Below, piece by piece: positions 17,010-24,602 of a DNA stretch of 64,000 nt. The notes beneath the pieces were generated by a model, which was given only the letters and a program-made list of their open reading frames with translations, had not been told where the DNA came from and ran no database searches. The stretch lies in contig NZ_JACJUG010000024.1 in NCBI RefSeq assembly GCF_014174515.1, positions 1-64,000 of the forward strand. Reading direction: 5' to 3'. This stretch comes from Mitsuaria sp. WAJ17 (GTDB taxonomy: Bacteria > Pseudomonadota > Gammaproteobacteria > Burkholderiales > Burkholderiaceae_C). The position numbers and the translations under genes were made by a program. How positions within the stretch are numbered: the first letter of the stretch is position 1; every line of letters begins with the position of its first letter.

Positions 17010-19334
17010 ATGGACCGTCGCAATTTCCTGCGCCGCTCGGTCGTGCAGACCGGCGCCCTGATCACCGCTTCCTCCGCCCTGGGCGGCCTCGCCGGCTGCA
17101 TGGGCGGCGGCGACAACGGCAGCACCGTGCTGCCCCTGCCCGAGACCTTCCCCGGCAGCAGCACCCCGCTGCCCGAGACCGCGTCCGCCAGCGGTGCCTA
17201 CAAGTTCCCGCAGAGCGTGGCTTCGGGCGATCCCCGCAGCGACGGCGTGCTGCTGTGGGCCCGCGTGGTGCCGGCCGGCGCCGATGACATCACGCCCGGC
17301 AACGTTGATGCCAACTTCAAGGTCCGCCTGCGCATCACCGCCGCCGACAACAGCGCCCTGCTGGGCAGCAACACCGCCCTGGCCGGCAGCTTCGACGCCG
17401 ACCTGGAGGTGCCCGTCTACGCCTTCTACGACAACACCCTGCGCCACCGCATCAGTGGCCTGAAGGCGGCGACCACCTACTTCTACCAGTTCCAAGCCGG
17501 AGACAGCCGCTCCAAGGTGGGCCGCTTCAAGACTGCCCCCGCGACCGACGCAGACATCGACAGCCTCAAGTTCGCCTTCACCACCTGCCAGGACTGGAGC
17601 GTGAACCACTGGGCCGGCATGGTCGAGCTGGCCAAGGAGCCGGTGGACTTCGTCGTGCACCTGGGCGACTACATCTACGAAGCCGTGGGGGCGGACTACC
17701 AGGCCGGTGCCGTCGAGCCCGCCCACACCGCCCTGCTGCTGCCCAACGGCGCCGACCTGCCCGGCAAGGGCAAGTACGCCAATACCCTGGCCGACTACCG
17801 CTACCTCTACAAGCGCTACCGCAGCGACCCGCGCCTGCAGGCCGTGCACGAGCGCTTCGCCTTCGTGCCCATCTGGGACGACCACGAGTTCTCCGACGAC
17901 TGCTGGCAGGACCGCGAGACCTACGACAACGGCACGTTCAACGCCGCCACCTCGGTGGGAGACAACACCGCCCAGACCTCGCGCCGCCGCTCGGCCAGCC
18001 AGGCCTGGTTCGAGTTCATGCCCGCCGATGTCAGCTTCACGCTGGACCCGGGCTACGGCATCAGCAACATCCGCATCTACCGCGAGCTGAAGTTCGGCAA
18101 GCTGATGCACCTGGTGATGACGGACCAGCGCCTCTACCGCGCCGACCACCTCATCCCCGAGGCCGCCCCCAGCCCGCTGACCGGCCAGGCCATCGGCTCC
18201 ATCGGCGCCCGCTACATGGTGCCGGAGACCACGCTGAACGCCGTCGAGGCCGCCAAGCTGGCCGCCGGCAAGCAGCTGCCCGACCCGCTGGGCCTGGTGA
18301 GCGTGCTGGGCGCCGCCCAGCGCCAGTGGTTCCTGCAGACCCTGACGGCCTCGACCGCGCAGTGGAAGATCTGGGGCAACGAGACCTCGCTGCTGAAGAT
18401 GAGCGTGGACGGCGCCGCCCTGCCCACCGCCCCCGCGGCCTTCAAGCAGCGCTTCATCCTCAACGCCGACCAGTGGGACGGCTACAACGCCGAACGCCAG
18501 GCGCTGATGAAGCACATCGTGGACAACAAGATCGCCAATGTGGTGGCCGTCACCGGTGACATCCACGCCTTCTACGCCGGCCAGGTGATGGTCGACTACA
18601 AGGCCGCGACGCCCGTGCCCGCCATGGTGGACCTGGTCACCGCCGGCATGTCCTCCAATAGCTTCTTCAGCTACTTCCTGGGCGCCGCCAGTCTGCCGGG
18701 CTTCAGCGACCTCAAGCCGCTGGTCGCCACCAGCGAGGCCGAGGCCGAGGGCATCGCGATCAAGATGCTGTCCGCCGGCATCGCACAGGCCGCGGGCGTG
18801 ACCGACCTCAGCAACACGGCCGCCATCCAGGCTGCGGTGATGGGCGCCATCCAGGCGGGCAAGCTGCCGGCCGCCGCCGTGCAGCCGACGCCGGGCCTGT
18901 CCACGGCCATCATCAACACCTTCGACGAGACCCTGACGGGCGGCATGGGCGGCGTGATCGCCGGCACCATTGCCATGCTGGCCGCGACCGGCCGCTCGGC
19001 AGCGGCGATGACGCTCTACGGCCTGATCCAGCAGAAGCTGGCCGCGGCCCTGGGCATCCCGCCTGCGTCCGTGCCCTCCGGCGAGATCGTCAAGCGCCTG
19101 AACCCCCTGGCCAATGCCACGACCGGCGCCGCCCCCGCCCTCAACAACCCCTGGATCAAGCATGCCGACACGGATGCCCAGGGCTATGCGGTGGTGAGCC
19201 TGTCCAAGACCGAGCTGGTGTGCCAGTTCAAGAAGGTCAAGCGCCTGGCCGGCGGTGCCGCACCGACGGACGCCATTGCCAGCGTCAAGACCGTGCGCGT
19301 GCCCAGCGGCAGCGCCACGCTGACGGTGAGCTGA
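17010..19334 (+). CDS. PhoD-like alkaline phosphatase/phosphodiesterase, Tat-exported
   Basis: A protein of 774 residues starting MDRRNFLRRS, a twin-arginine signal, with a possible lipobox GGLAGC near residue 27. PhoD hallmarks: the N-terminal beta domain (FPQSVASGDPRSDGVLLWARV), the metal site in FTTCQDW and VVHLGDYIYEA, FVPIWDDHEFSDD and VAVTGDIHAFYAG. PhoD enzymes are Ca/Fe-dependent phosphatases acting outside the inner membrane. It is longer than typical PhoD (500-600 residues): an extra Ala/Gly-rich stretch (about 575-690) has no recognised role. The start at 17010 is supported by GGAG 7 bases upstream. A strong terminator follows 21 bases after the stop. Confidence 0.93.
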   Translation: MDRRNFLRRSVVQTGALITASSALGGLAGCMGGGDNGSTVLPLPETFPGSSTPLPETASASGAYKFPQSVASGDPRSDGVLLWARVVPAGADDITPGNVDANFKVRLRITAADNSALLGSNTALAGSFDADLEVPVYAFYDNTLRHRISGLKAATTYFYQFQAGDSRSKVGRFKTAPATDADIDSLKFAFTTCQDWSVNHWAGMVELAKEPVDFVVHLGDYIYEAVGADYQAGAVEPAHTALLLPNGADLPGKGKYANTLADYRYLYKRYRSDPRLQAVHERFAFVPIWDDHEFSDDCWQDRETYDNGTFNAATSVGDNTAQTSRRRSASQAWFEFMPADVSFTLDPGYGISNIRIYRELKFGKLMHLVMTDQRLYRADHLIPEAAPSPLTGQAIGSIGARYMVPETTLNAVEAAKLAAGKQLPDPLGLVSVLGAAQRQWFLQTLTASTAQWKIWGNETSLLKMSVDGAALPTAPAAFKQRFILNADQWDGYNAERQALMKHIVDNKIANVVAVTGDIHAFYAGQVMVDYKAATPVPAMVDLVTAGMSSNSFFSYFLGAASLPGFSDLKPLVATSEAEAEGIAIKMLSAGIAQAAGVTDLSNTAAIQAAVMGAIQAGKLPAAAVQPTPGLSTAIINTFDETLTGGMGGVIAGTIAMLAATGRSAAAMTLYGLIQQKLAAALGIPPASVPSGEIVKRLNPLANATTGAAPALNNPWIKHADTDAQGYAVVSLSKTELVCQFKKVKRLAGGAAPTDAIASVKTVRVPSGSATLTVS

Positions 19335-19355
19335 GTCCCAGCGACCCGCTCATGC

Positions 19356-19383
19356 AAAGGGCTGCCTTCGGGCAGCCCTTTTT
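19356..19383 (+). terminator. Rho-independent terminator of the phoD-like gene
   Basis: AAAGGGCTGCC-TTCG-GGCAGCCCTTTTT: a perfect 11-bp stem with a UUCG tetraloop and a T-run, 21 bases after the phoD-like stop. Confidence 0.93.
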
Positions 19384-19413
19384 CATGGCGCCGGTGGTGC
19401 GCCGGCTCCGCTA

Positions 19414-19429
19414 GGCAAGACCTGACCCC
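19414..19429 (-). repeat. Dispersed 16-bp motif, copy 3 (between convergent genes)
   Basis: GGCAAGACCTGACCCC on the plus strand is the exact complement of GGGGTCAGGTCTTGCC. It lies between the phoD terminator and the stop of the dikinase-like gene. Confidence 0.65.
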
Positions 19430-19438
19430 GTCAGGCAC

Positions 19439-21418
19439 TCAATAGACCTTGCGCTCCACGAAGGGCCGTGCCTGCAGCATCACCAGCCGGCCTTCTGCGT
19501 CGATGGCCCACTCGATGTCCTGCTCGACGCCGCCGAGCTCGCGGCGGATGGCCAGGGCCAGGCGCGAGAGGGCCAATACCTGCGCATCCTGCAGCACCGG
19601 GCCCGAGGCCACCGCCACCTCCTTCAGGCCGCCCGCCTCGTCCAGGCGCAGCTCGGTGCTTTCCGCCGAGCTGGACAGGCGCTCGATGGCGCCGCTGCGC
19701 TCATCGAAAAGCGCCTGCTCGGCGATGCGCTTGCCCTCCACCACCTTGATGCCGATGCCCCGCTTGGCCGAGACATAGACCACGCCGCTGCGCGTGGCGT
19801 CGAAGGGGTCGCGGGTGATCATCACGCCGGACATGCGCGAGTCCACTGCCTTCTGCACGAGGACGGCCATCTGCACCTGCTCATGGCGCAGGCCGGCCTG
19901 GCGCCTCGCCTCGAAGGCCTCGGCATTCCAGACCGAAGCCCAGACTGTCTTGACGGCACGGGCCAGCTCCGCGCGCACATTGGGCACCGTGCTGTAGAGC
20001 CCGGCACCGCTGAAGTTGGCCAGGTCCTCCGCGTTGGAGGAACTGCGCACGAAGACACCGGCCCGGCCCAGCTGCCGTTCCCATTGCTGCTCCCACTGCG
20101 CCTCCAGGCCTGCGGGCAGGGGCAGGGCCAGCAGGTCCTCGCGCAGGCGGGCCAGCGCGGCACGACGCTGGCCGGGGCTGCCCTCGAAACCGCCCTCCGA
20201 CAGGGTCGCGGCCACGCGCGCCTTCACCACAGGCTGGGCCATGAAGGCCGCGAAGGCGCCGTAGGGAATGCAGAAGCCGTCCGGCACCGGCGCCGTGGCC
20301 GGCAGCCGGCCCTGCGACTGCAGCCATTGCAGCTCGCCCAGGCGCGCGGCCTTGCCGCCGCAGGCGCTCATGTCCTTGAGCCGCATCTGGGCCAGCGGCA
20401 GGGGCTGCTGGCGGCGCAGGTCGGGCGCGCTCAGCAGGCGCGCCTTGGCCTGGCGCGCCACCGGGCGCCAGCCGGCTGGTGCCTCGGCGCGGGCCTCGAT
20501 CACCTGGCTGCCGCGCCGCACCTCCAGCCACACGGTCTGACCGTCCAGGCCCTGCAGCTGCTGCCAGGCGTCCCTGAGGTAGAGATTGGGAATGCCCCAC
20601 CCCTTGGCCAGCAGGTTGACGTGCGAAAGCGCCGTCGAGGGCGAGGCCAGAATGACGCCGGCCACGGGCGGCAAGGCCAGCGGGGCTTCGCGCAGCACGA
20701 CGATGTCGCCCGGGTCCAGGTCATCCACCTGCCCGATGTCCTCCACCAGGCGCAGGCGGCCGAAGGCGCGGCCCGGGTTGTAGGCCAGGGCACTGCGACC
20801 GGCGATGAGCTGGGCCTGCGTCACCGCCTCGATGCCGGCCTCCTGCGCGACCTGCTCGTGCTGCGCGGCATTGGCCTTGAAGCGCAGCGGCGCAAAGCTC
20901 AGCCCGCGCTCCAGCACAGCCTGCGCCGTACGCAGCAGCTCGGGCGTCTGACGGTCTCCCTCCCAGAATTCATAGACGAAGCCCTGGAGCTGCGGCTGCC
21001 AGCTGACCATGCCCAGGATGAAGCGCCGCTGCGGCTGCTGGTAGAGCCGCGTGCGCACGCCGGGCTCCCAGCTGGTCACCAGGTGGCGGGCCTTGAGGAA
21101 GTCCTCATGCAGGGCGTAGCGCCGGGTGTTGACGAAGAAGGCCTGGCCGTCGCGGGCCTGCCGGTCGATCACGAAGAGCACATGCGGCTGCGCCTCGGGC
21201 GTGCCGGGGTCAAAGACGCGGGCCATGCGGTCGAAGCTGGCGCGGTCGGGCAACTGATCGAGGAAGGGGGCGGGATCCGGCGCCTGCGCAAGCTGCACGC
21301 GGTCCTGGCGCTTGGCGACCAGGGCGGAGGGTTTGGATTCGGTCTGGGCGTGGACGCTGCCCAGCGCGGCGATGGCGGCGAGCAGGGCCAGGGCGGCGTG
21401 ATGAAGACGATGTGGCAT
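19439..21418 (-). CDS. Exported dikinase-like protein (phosphohistidine domain plus PPDK-type ATP-binding domain)
   Basis: A protein of 659 residues that starts with a clear Sec signal (MPHRLHHAALALLAAIAALGSVHA|Q). About 240 residues of unrecognised sequence come next, followed by a swivelling phosphohistidine domain (about 250-315; GDIVVLREAPL..., active-site His in STALSHVNLLAK, WGIPNLYL). A C-terminal PPDK/PEP-synthase-type ATP-binding domain (about 345-659) has MSACGGKAARLGEL, VPDGFCIPYGAF, FVRSSSNAEDL, SGVMITRDPF, EQDIEWAID and LQARPF. The His-then-ATP order and the LSHV motif match glucan/phosphoglucan water dikinases rather than PEP synthase or PPDK. Export of an ATP-dependent dikinase is puzzling. 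The ATG at 21418 is chosen for the signal peptide, although no good ribosome site precedes it; substrate unknown. Confidence 0.8.
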   Translation of the reverse strand: MPHRLHHAALALLAAIAALGSVHAQTESKPSALVAKRQDRVQLAQAPDPAPFLDQLPDRASFDRMARVFDPGTPEAQPHVLFVIDRQARDGQAFFVNTRRYALHEDFLKARHLVTSWEPGVRTRLYQQPQRRFILGMVSWQPQLQGFVYEFWEGDRQTPELLRTAQAVLERGLSFAPLRFKANAAQHEQVAQEAGIEAVTQAQLIAGRSALAYNPGRAFGRLRLVEDIGQVDDLDPGDIVVLREAPLALPPVAGVILASPSTALSHVNLLAKGWGIPNLYLRDAWQQLQGLDGQTVWLEVRRGSQVIEARAEAPAGWRPVARQAKARLLSAPDLRRQQPLPLAQMRLKDMSACGGKAARLGELQWLQSQGRLPATAPVPDGFCIPYGAFAAFMAQPVVKARVAATLSEGGFEGSPGQRRAALARLREDLLALPLPAGLEAQWEQQWERQLGRAGVFVRSSSNAEDLANFSGAGLYSTVPNVRAELARAVKTVWASVWNAEAFEARRQAGLRHEQVQMAVLVQKAVDSRMSGVMITRDPFDATRSGVVYVSAKRGIGIKVVEGKRIAEQALFDERSGAIERLSSSAESTELRLDEAGGLKEVAVASGPVLQDAQVLALSRLALAIRRELGGVEQDIEWAIDAEGRLVMLQARPFVERKVY

Positions 21419-21498
21419 GGAGCAGGAATGTGCAGTGCTTGCGAAAAGTGCGGGCAGGCCGCCGGTCAACGCCATGTTTACGTTGGCCGCTTGCCCAG

Positions 21499-21588
21499 TT
21501 AAGGGAAATAGATGATGGGCGTGGGCTCGAAGCTCTTGTGCTGGTAGCACGGCGTCCACTGGCCGGCGACGAAGGATCCGAATCTCAT
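21499..21588 (-). CDS. Possible 29-residue leader peptide upstream of the dikinase-like gene
   Basis: The minus strand has ATG at 21588 and TAA at 21499, encoding 29 residues beginning MRFGSFVAGQWTPCYQHK. GGAG lies about 10 bases before the ATG (GCAGGAGCGCACC). It ends 80 bases before the dikinase-like start. It could be a small protein or a leader, or a chance ORF; nothing but the ribosome site and position supports it. Confidence 0.25.
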   Translation of the reverse strand: MRFGSFVAGQWTPCYQHKSFEPTPIIYFP

Positions 21589-21817
21589 GCGGGGTGCGCT
21601 CCTGCCGCAGGGCGGGATAGATCATGCGACGGCCCAAGGCCGACCTGCAGCCTCGTCCATGGTGGCGGCATTGTCTGCGCAAAGCGGGGGCACCCGTTTT
21701 CGTCGGCGGGTGCCGCCACGCCCCGTCAGCCCCTGGCGGGCACGCGCCTTGCCCAGGCTCGCGAGCGCAGGGAGGATATCCCGCCCCAGGAGGCAGGGGG
21801 AACTTTCAGGGAAGAAT

Positions 21818-21846
21818 TTGCCCGCCAAGTGTAAGAGTTATTAATT
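21818..21846 (+). promoter_or_regulatory. Weak sigma70-like promoter before the exported trio
   Basis: TTGCCC (21818-21823), a 17-base spacer and TTAATT (21841-21846) lie in a locally AT-rich stretch about 80 bases before the first gene of the trio. Matches to consensus are modest. Confidence 0.3.
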
Positions 21847-21927
21847 GTTGAAGGCCACGGCCACTTTCAGAATTCCGCCCGCTCCATTCGAGCCCTGTAT
21901 CTACGACAAACAGGGAGAACCCAATTC

Positions 21928-22611
21928 ATCTCCACCGCTACCAACAGGGCGCGTTCAGTCGCGCTGACCGGCTTGCTTGCCTTCTTTGCCGCGGCCGCCA
22001 ACGCCCAGAACACCCCCAGTCCTGCACCCGGTCGCGACTTGCAGGCGCTGTCGTGCACCAACACCATTCCCACCGCAACGCCCAAGGATCCTCGGCAGCC
22101 GCTCATCAATTGCACGGGTGACTTCTTTACGCCGCTTGACGCCGTGCTGATGAATTTCAATATCAGCAAGTTGGAGCGGGTCACCGTAACCGGCCGCTCC
22201 AACTCACAGTGGCGAACTTTGTGCATTGGCCAGGCTTGTGCAGCGTTGTTTGGTGATGAAGCTGTCGCCACCCGGATCAATGATGCCATGGGAGGGTGGG
22301 CCGAAGAGGCGATGGCCATTCTCCGAAAGCAAACGTTGAAAATGTCAGCTTGCACCAAGGGAGCAATAGTCCCCAAGGACGCCAGAACAGTAACAAGCAA
22401 AGACGACGCGGATGCGAGAACTCGCGCCGCCGGTCAGATCATTGTGGCATACATGAATGGTGGAAATATTCTTAGCGGCGGCAGAGTTGAGGTTCTAATA
22501 ACCTTCTCCGACAACGGCACACAAACCTTTAAGTACAACACATGGGATCCAGCCGTACCGATTCCGAAGGACGATCTGAAAACCGGGGACGGAAAAAGCA
22601 AATGCCCATGA
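21928..22611 (+). CDS. Unrecognised exported protein with an apparent ATC start codon
   Basis: A protein of about 227 residues. The frame is open from a stop at 21832-21834, and no ATG or GTG precedes the conserved-looking part. The only early codon with a good ribosome site is ATC at 21928, with GGGAGA ending 10 bases before it. Starting there gives a textbook signal peptide (STATNRARSVALTGLLAFFAAAANA|Q); the first TTG (21973) would cut it in half. The mature protein has five cysteines (at LSCTN, INCTG, TLCIG, SACTK and the C-terminal KCP) plus one in QACAAL, suggesting disulfides in the periplasm or outside. I recognise no family. Base composition is visibly lower in G+C than in the flanking genes. 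It is followed 35 bases later by the first of two paralogous genes. Confidence 0.75.
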   Translation: MSTATNRARSVALTGLLAFFAAAANAQNTPSPAPGRDLQALSCTNTIPTATPKDPRQPLINCTGDFFTPLDAVLMNFNISKLERVTVTGRSNSQWRTLCIGQACAALFGDEAVATRINDAMGGWAEEAMAILRKQTLKMSACTKGAIVPKDARTVTSKDDADARTRAAGQIIVAYMNGGNILSGGRVEVLITFSDNGTQTFKYNTWDPAVPIPKDDLKTGDGKSKCP

Positions 22612-22646
22612 TGCCGACACCTGAATAATCACCCGCCGCCTACATT

Positions 22647-23543
22647 ATGAAACCGCTGCGAGCAGCCTTGATCTCCGCCACCCTGATTTGCGTCATCTGG
22701 GCATTTCTCGCGGCCTGGCGGAATCGAGCTGAAATCGACCGGATCCCAGTGGCGAGGGATCCTCATGCCGGATCAATTTCAGAATCAGGGACACGCACCA
22801 CTTCAACTCCTTCTGCAGCGACTTCGCCCCCTGCCGAGAGAGCCACATCCAAGCCCCCATCCAATAACCAAGGCCACATCACTGATGACATCCAAAGAGG
22901 ACTTCAGTCCTCAAATTACCGTCAGTATGTTCATCAAGTCCTAGCGACACCGACGCCGATCGGAGTCCGGGTGAGTTTCGAGTTGATTTCCCTTTGCATG
23001 ATGCTCAACCAGACGATGATCGCGCAGGAGGTTTCAAGATTCAATCTTCCCGCCACCCTCAAGGCAAAGCTGAATCATCGCCAACAAGCCTGCAGTCAAT
23101 CCAGCGGCATTGACTGGGATCAAATGAGAGCATTGACTGCAGCCAAAATGCGCTCCTTCGCGTCAGCCGACGAGTTTCTAATACATCAAGCTCTGAAGGG
23201 TGGAATGGACGAACTTGACACCTTCTATCGCCTTGGCGATGTGCAAGGAATGGCGGGATGGGGCCTGATGGCTGTCGATGAAAAGACCGCCTGGTTTACC
23301 GCAGGTGAACCTCTGCTCCTCATCCACGCGCAGGGAGCGACCGGGGTCGCCTGGCAGGCGGCCGTGTGCCAGCGCTTCACCTGCGATGACTTCAACGCTC
23401 GCCTGGTCCATTGCCGGGACGAGCAGTCCTGCCAGATGTCGCTCCAGGACATCCTCAAGGAGTCCTCCGGCGTCGATGACGCGACCTGGCAGCAGCTGTT
23501 GGCGGCGGCACGCCGGCGGCTGGATGCGCTGCTGCCTGGCTGA
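22647..23543 (+). CDS. Unrecognised membrane-anchored/exported protein, tandem paralogue A
   Basis: A protein of 298 residues. It has an N-terminal hydrophobic anchor (about 6-25), a low-complexity Ser/Thr/Pro spacer (about 45-80), then a helical domain with landmarks SSNYRQYVHQVLA, FNLPATLKAKLNHRQQAC, IDWDQMRALTAAKMRSF, ADEFLIHQALKGGMDEL, RLGDVQGMAGWGLMA and QMSLQDILKESSGVDD. Six cysteines are shared with the neighbour (LC, QAC, VC, TCDD, HC, SC), consistent with disulfide bonding outside the cytoplasm. The family is one I have only seen as uncharacterised. The last 117 bases are almost identical to those of paralogue B. No clear ribosome site precedes the ATG. Confidence 0.85.
   Translation: MKPLRAALISATLICVIWAFLAAWRNRAEIDRIPVARDPHAGSISESGTRTTSTPSAATSPPAERATSKPPSNNQGHITDDIQRGLQSSNYRQYVHQVLATPTPIGVRVSFELISLCMMLNQTMIAQEVSRFNLPATLKAKLNHRQQACSQSSGIDWDQMRALTAAKMRSFASADEFLIHQALKGGMDELDTFYRLGDVQGMAGWGLMAVDEKTAWFTAGEPLLLIHAQGATGVAWQAAVCQRFTCDDFNARLVHCRDEQSCQMSLQDILKESSGVDDATWQQLLAAARRRLDALLPG
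23427..23543 (+). repeat. 117-bp 3'-end repeat, copy A
   Basis: From TCCTGCCAGATGTCGCTCCA to the stop codon, this segment matches 24435-24551 with a single mismatch (T/C in the GAT/GAC codon), while the DNA upstream of it in the two genes is clearly diverged. Confidence 0.9.
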
Positions 23544-23645
23544 GGCCGGCGCGAGCATAGGCGAGGGGGCGGACATGGTCTTCTTGAAGTCTCAGCGAAA
23601 GCCAACGTCGAAACGACTCAGCACATCTCATTCGAATGGCCTTGA

Positions 23646-24551
23646 ATGACGACCAAGCTCCGATTCACCCTTGCCACCGCCCTACTCATCGGCGCCACCT
23701 TGGCAATTCTGGCCAACCGGTCCTCGGTGATGAAGGAGGCTGACTCAAGCGCCCCGTCCATTGCCTCGGATGCCCCGCTGACGCCCACGTCCGCTGGGCC
23801 TGACGCCGACAGGCAGCCTACCGAATCAAGCCTGTCACTGCAGGACAAGGCCGCATCGCGGCCGGCGCCGACTGCTCCACAGACCGTGGCAGCAGTCATG
23901 CGGGATGCCTACCGGTCCTCGAACTATCGCCAGTACGTTCAGCAGGCCCTTGCCAGTCCCAGCCCGATGGCCATTCGCGTGGCCTATGACGTGGGAACGC
24001 TCTGCCGATTCATGGCCGGGACCGGCACGACCGAGCGGCTTGCCAAGCTCAAGCTGCCACCTGCCTTCGCCATGGAATTCAGGCATCGAAAGCAGGCCTG
24101 CGAACAATCGAGCGGCCCCGATTGGGATCAATTGAGAGCCTTGACGGCCACCAAGGTCAGACTCTTCAATGATGCGGACGAGTTTCTGATTCACCGTGTC
24201 CTCAAAGGCAGCCTGGATGAACTGGCCCGCTTCCATCGCCTGGGAGACGTACAGGGCATGGGGGGCTGGGGATTGATGGCCTCGGACGAGAACGTGGCAG
24301 GGTTTGCCGGCGAGGAGCCCCTCCTCGCCGCCTTTGCGCAGGGAGGCGCCAGTTCAGCCTGGCAGGCCGCCGTCTGCCAACGCTTCGGCTGCGACGACTT
24401 CGACGCCCGCATCGTCCGCTGCCGTGACGAGGCGTCCTGCCAGATGTCGCTCCAGGACATCCTCAAGGAGTCCTCCGGCGTCGACGACGCGACCTGGCAG
24501 CAGCTGTTGGCGGCGGCACGCCGGCGGCTGGATGCGCTGCTGCCTGGCTGA
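23646..24551 (+). CDS. Unrecognised membrane-anchored/exported protein, tandem paralogue B
   Basis: A protein of 301 residues, paralogous to the gene ending 102 bases upstream. Same layout: an N-terminal hydrophobic anchor (about 7-23), a Ser/Pro/Thr-rich spacer (about 30-80) and a helical domain with SSNYRQYVQQALA, KLPPAFAMEFRHRKQAC, DWDQLRALTATKVRLF, ADEFLIHRVLKGSLDEL and RLGDVQGMGGWGLMA, and the same six cysteines. Across the domain the two proteins are roughly half identical by eye, but the C-terminal 39 residues are identical, which points to gene conversion. Function unknown. The copies may act as variants of one secreted activity. No clear ribosome site. Confidence 0.85.
   Translation: MTTKLRFTLATALLIGATLAILANRSSVMKEADSSAPSIASDAPLTPTSAGPDADRQPTESSLSLQDKAASRPAPTAPQTVAAVMRDAYRSSNYRQYVQQALASPSPMAIRVAYDVGTLCRFMAGTGTTERLAKLKLPPAFAMEFRHRKQACEQSSGPDWDQLRALTATKVRLFNDADEFLIHRVLKGSLDELARFHRLGDVQGMGGWGLMASDENVAGFAGEEPLLAAFAQGGASSAWQAAVCQRFGCDDFDARIVRCRDEASCQMSLQDILKESSGVDDATWQQLLAAARRRLDALLPG
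24435..24551 (+). repeat. 117-bp 3'-end repeat, copy B
   Basis: Partner of 23427-23543 with one mismatch; see the first copy for the comparison. Confidence 0.9.
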
Positions 24552-24556
24552 GCCTC

Positions 24557-24571
24557 GGGGTCAGGTCTTGC
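24557..24571 (+). repeat. Dispersed 16-bp motif, copy 4 (intergenic)
   Basis: GGGGTCAGGTCTTGC on the plus strand, 5 bases after the stop of paralogue B and before the convergent rep stop. Confidence 0.65.
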
Positions 24572-24602
24572 GGCGGCCGAGCCGGCGAGGCTCGCGCGCC
24601 GC

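Larger units (their letters stand above)
21419..21927. other. 509-bp gap before the accessory gene trio
   Basis: No convincing long gene. The left part is the upstream region of the dikinase-like gene and holds one possible 29-codon minus-strand ORF (21499-21588). The middle is GC-rich without clear signals. The last ~90 bases turn AT-rich (around 21815-21850), with a weak promoter-like pair. Confidence 0.5.

Noticed and set aside
16989-19163. 724-codon open frame opposite the PhoD-like gene
   Set aside because: Gly/Val/Gln/His-rich shadow; the plus strand encodes a full PhoD with Tat signal and metal motifs.
21622-21828. 68-codon minus-strand ORF in the 21.4-21.9 kb gap
   Set aside because: No ribosome site or recognisable feature; Arg/Gly-rich as expected from chance in GC-rich DNA.
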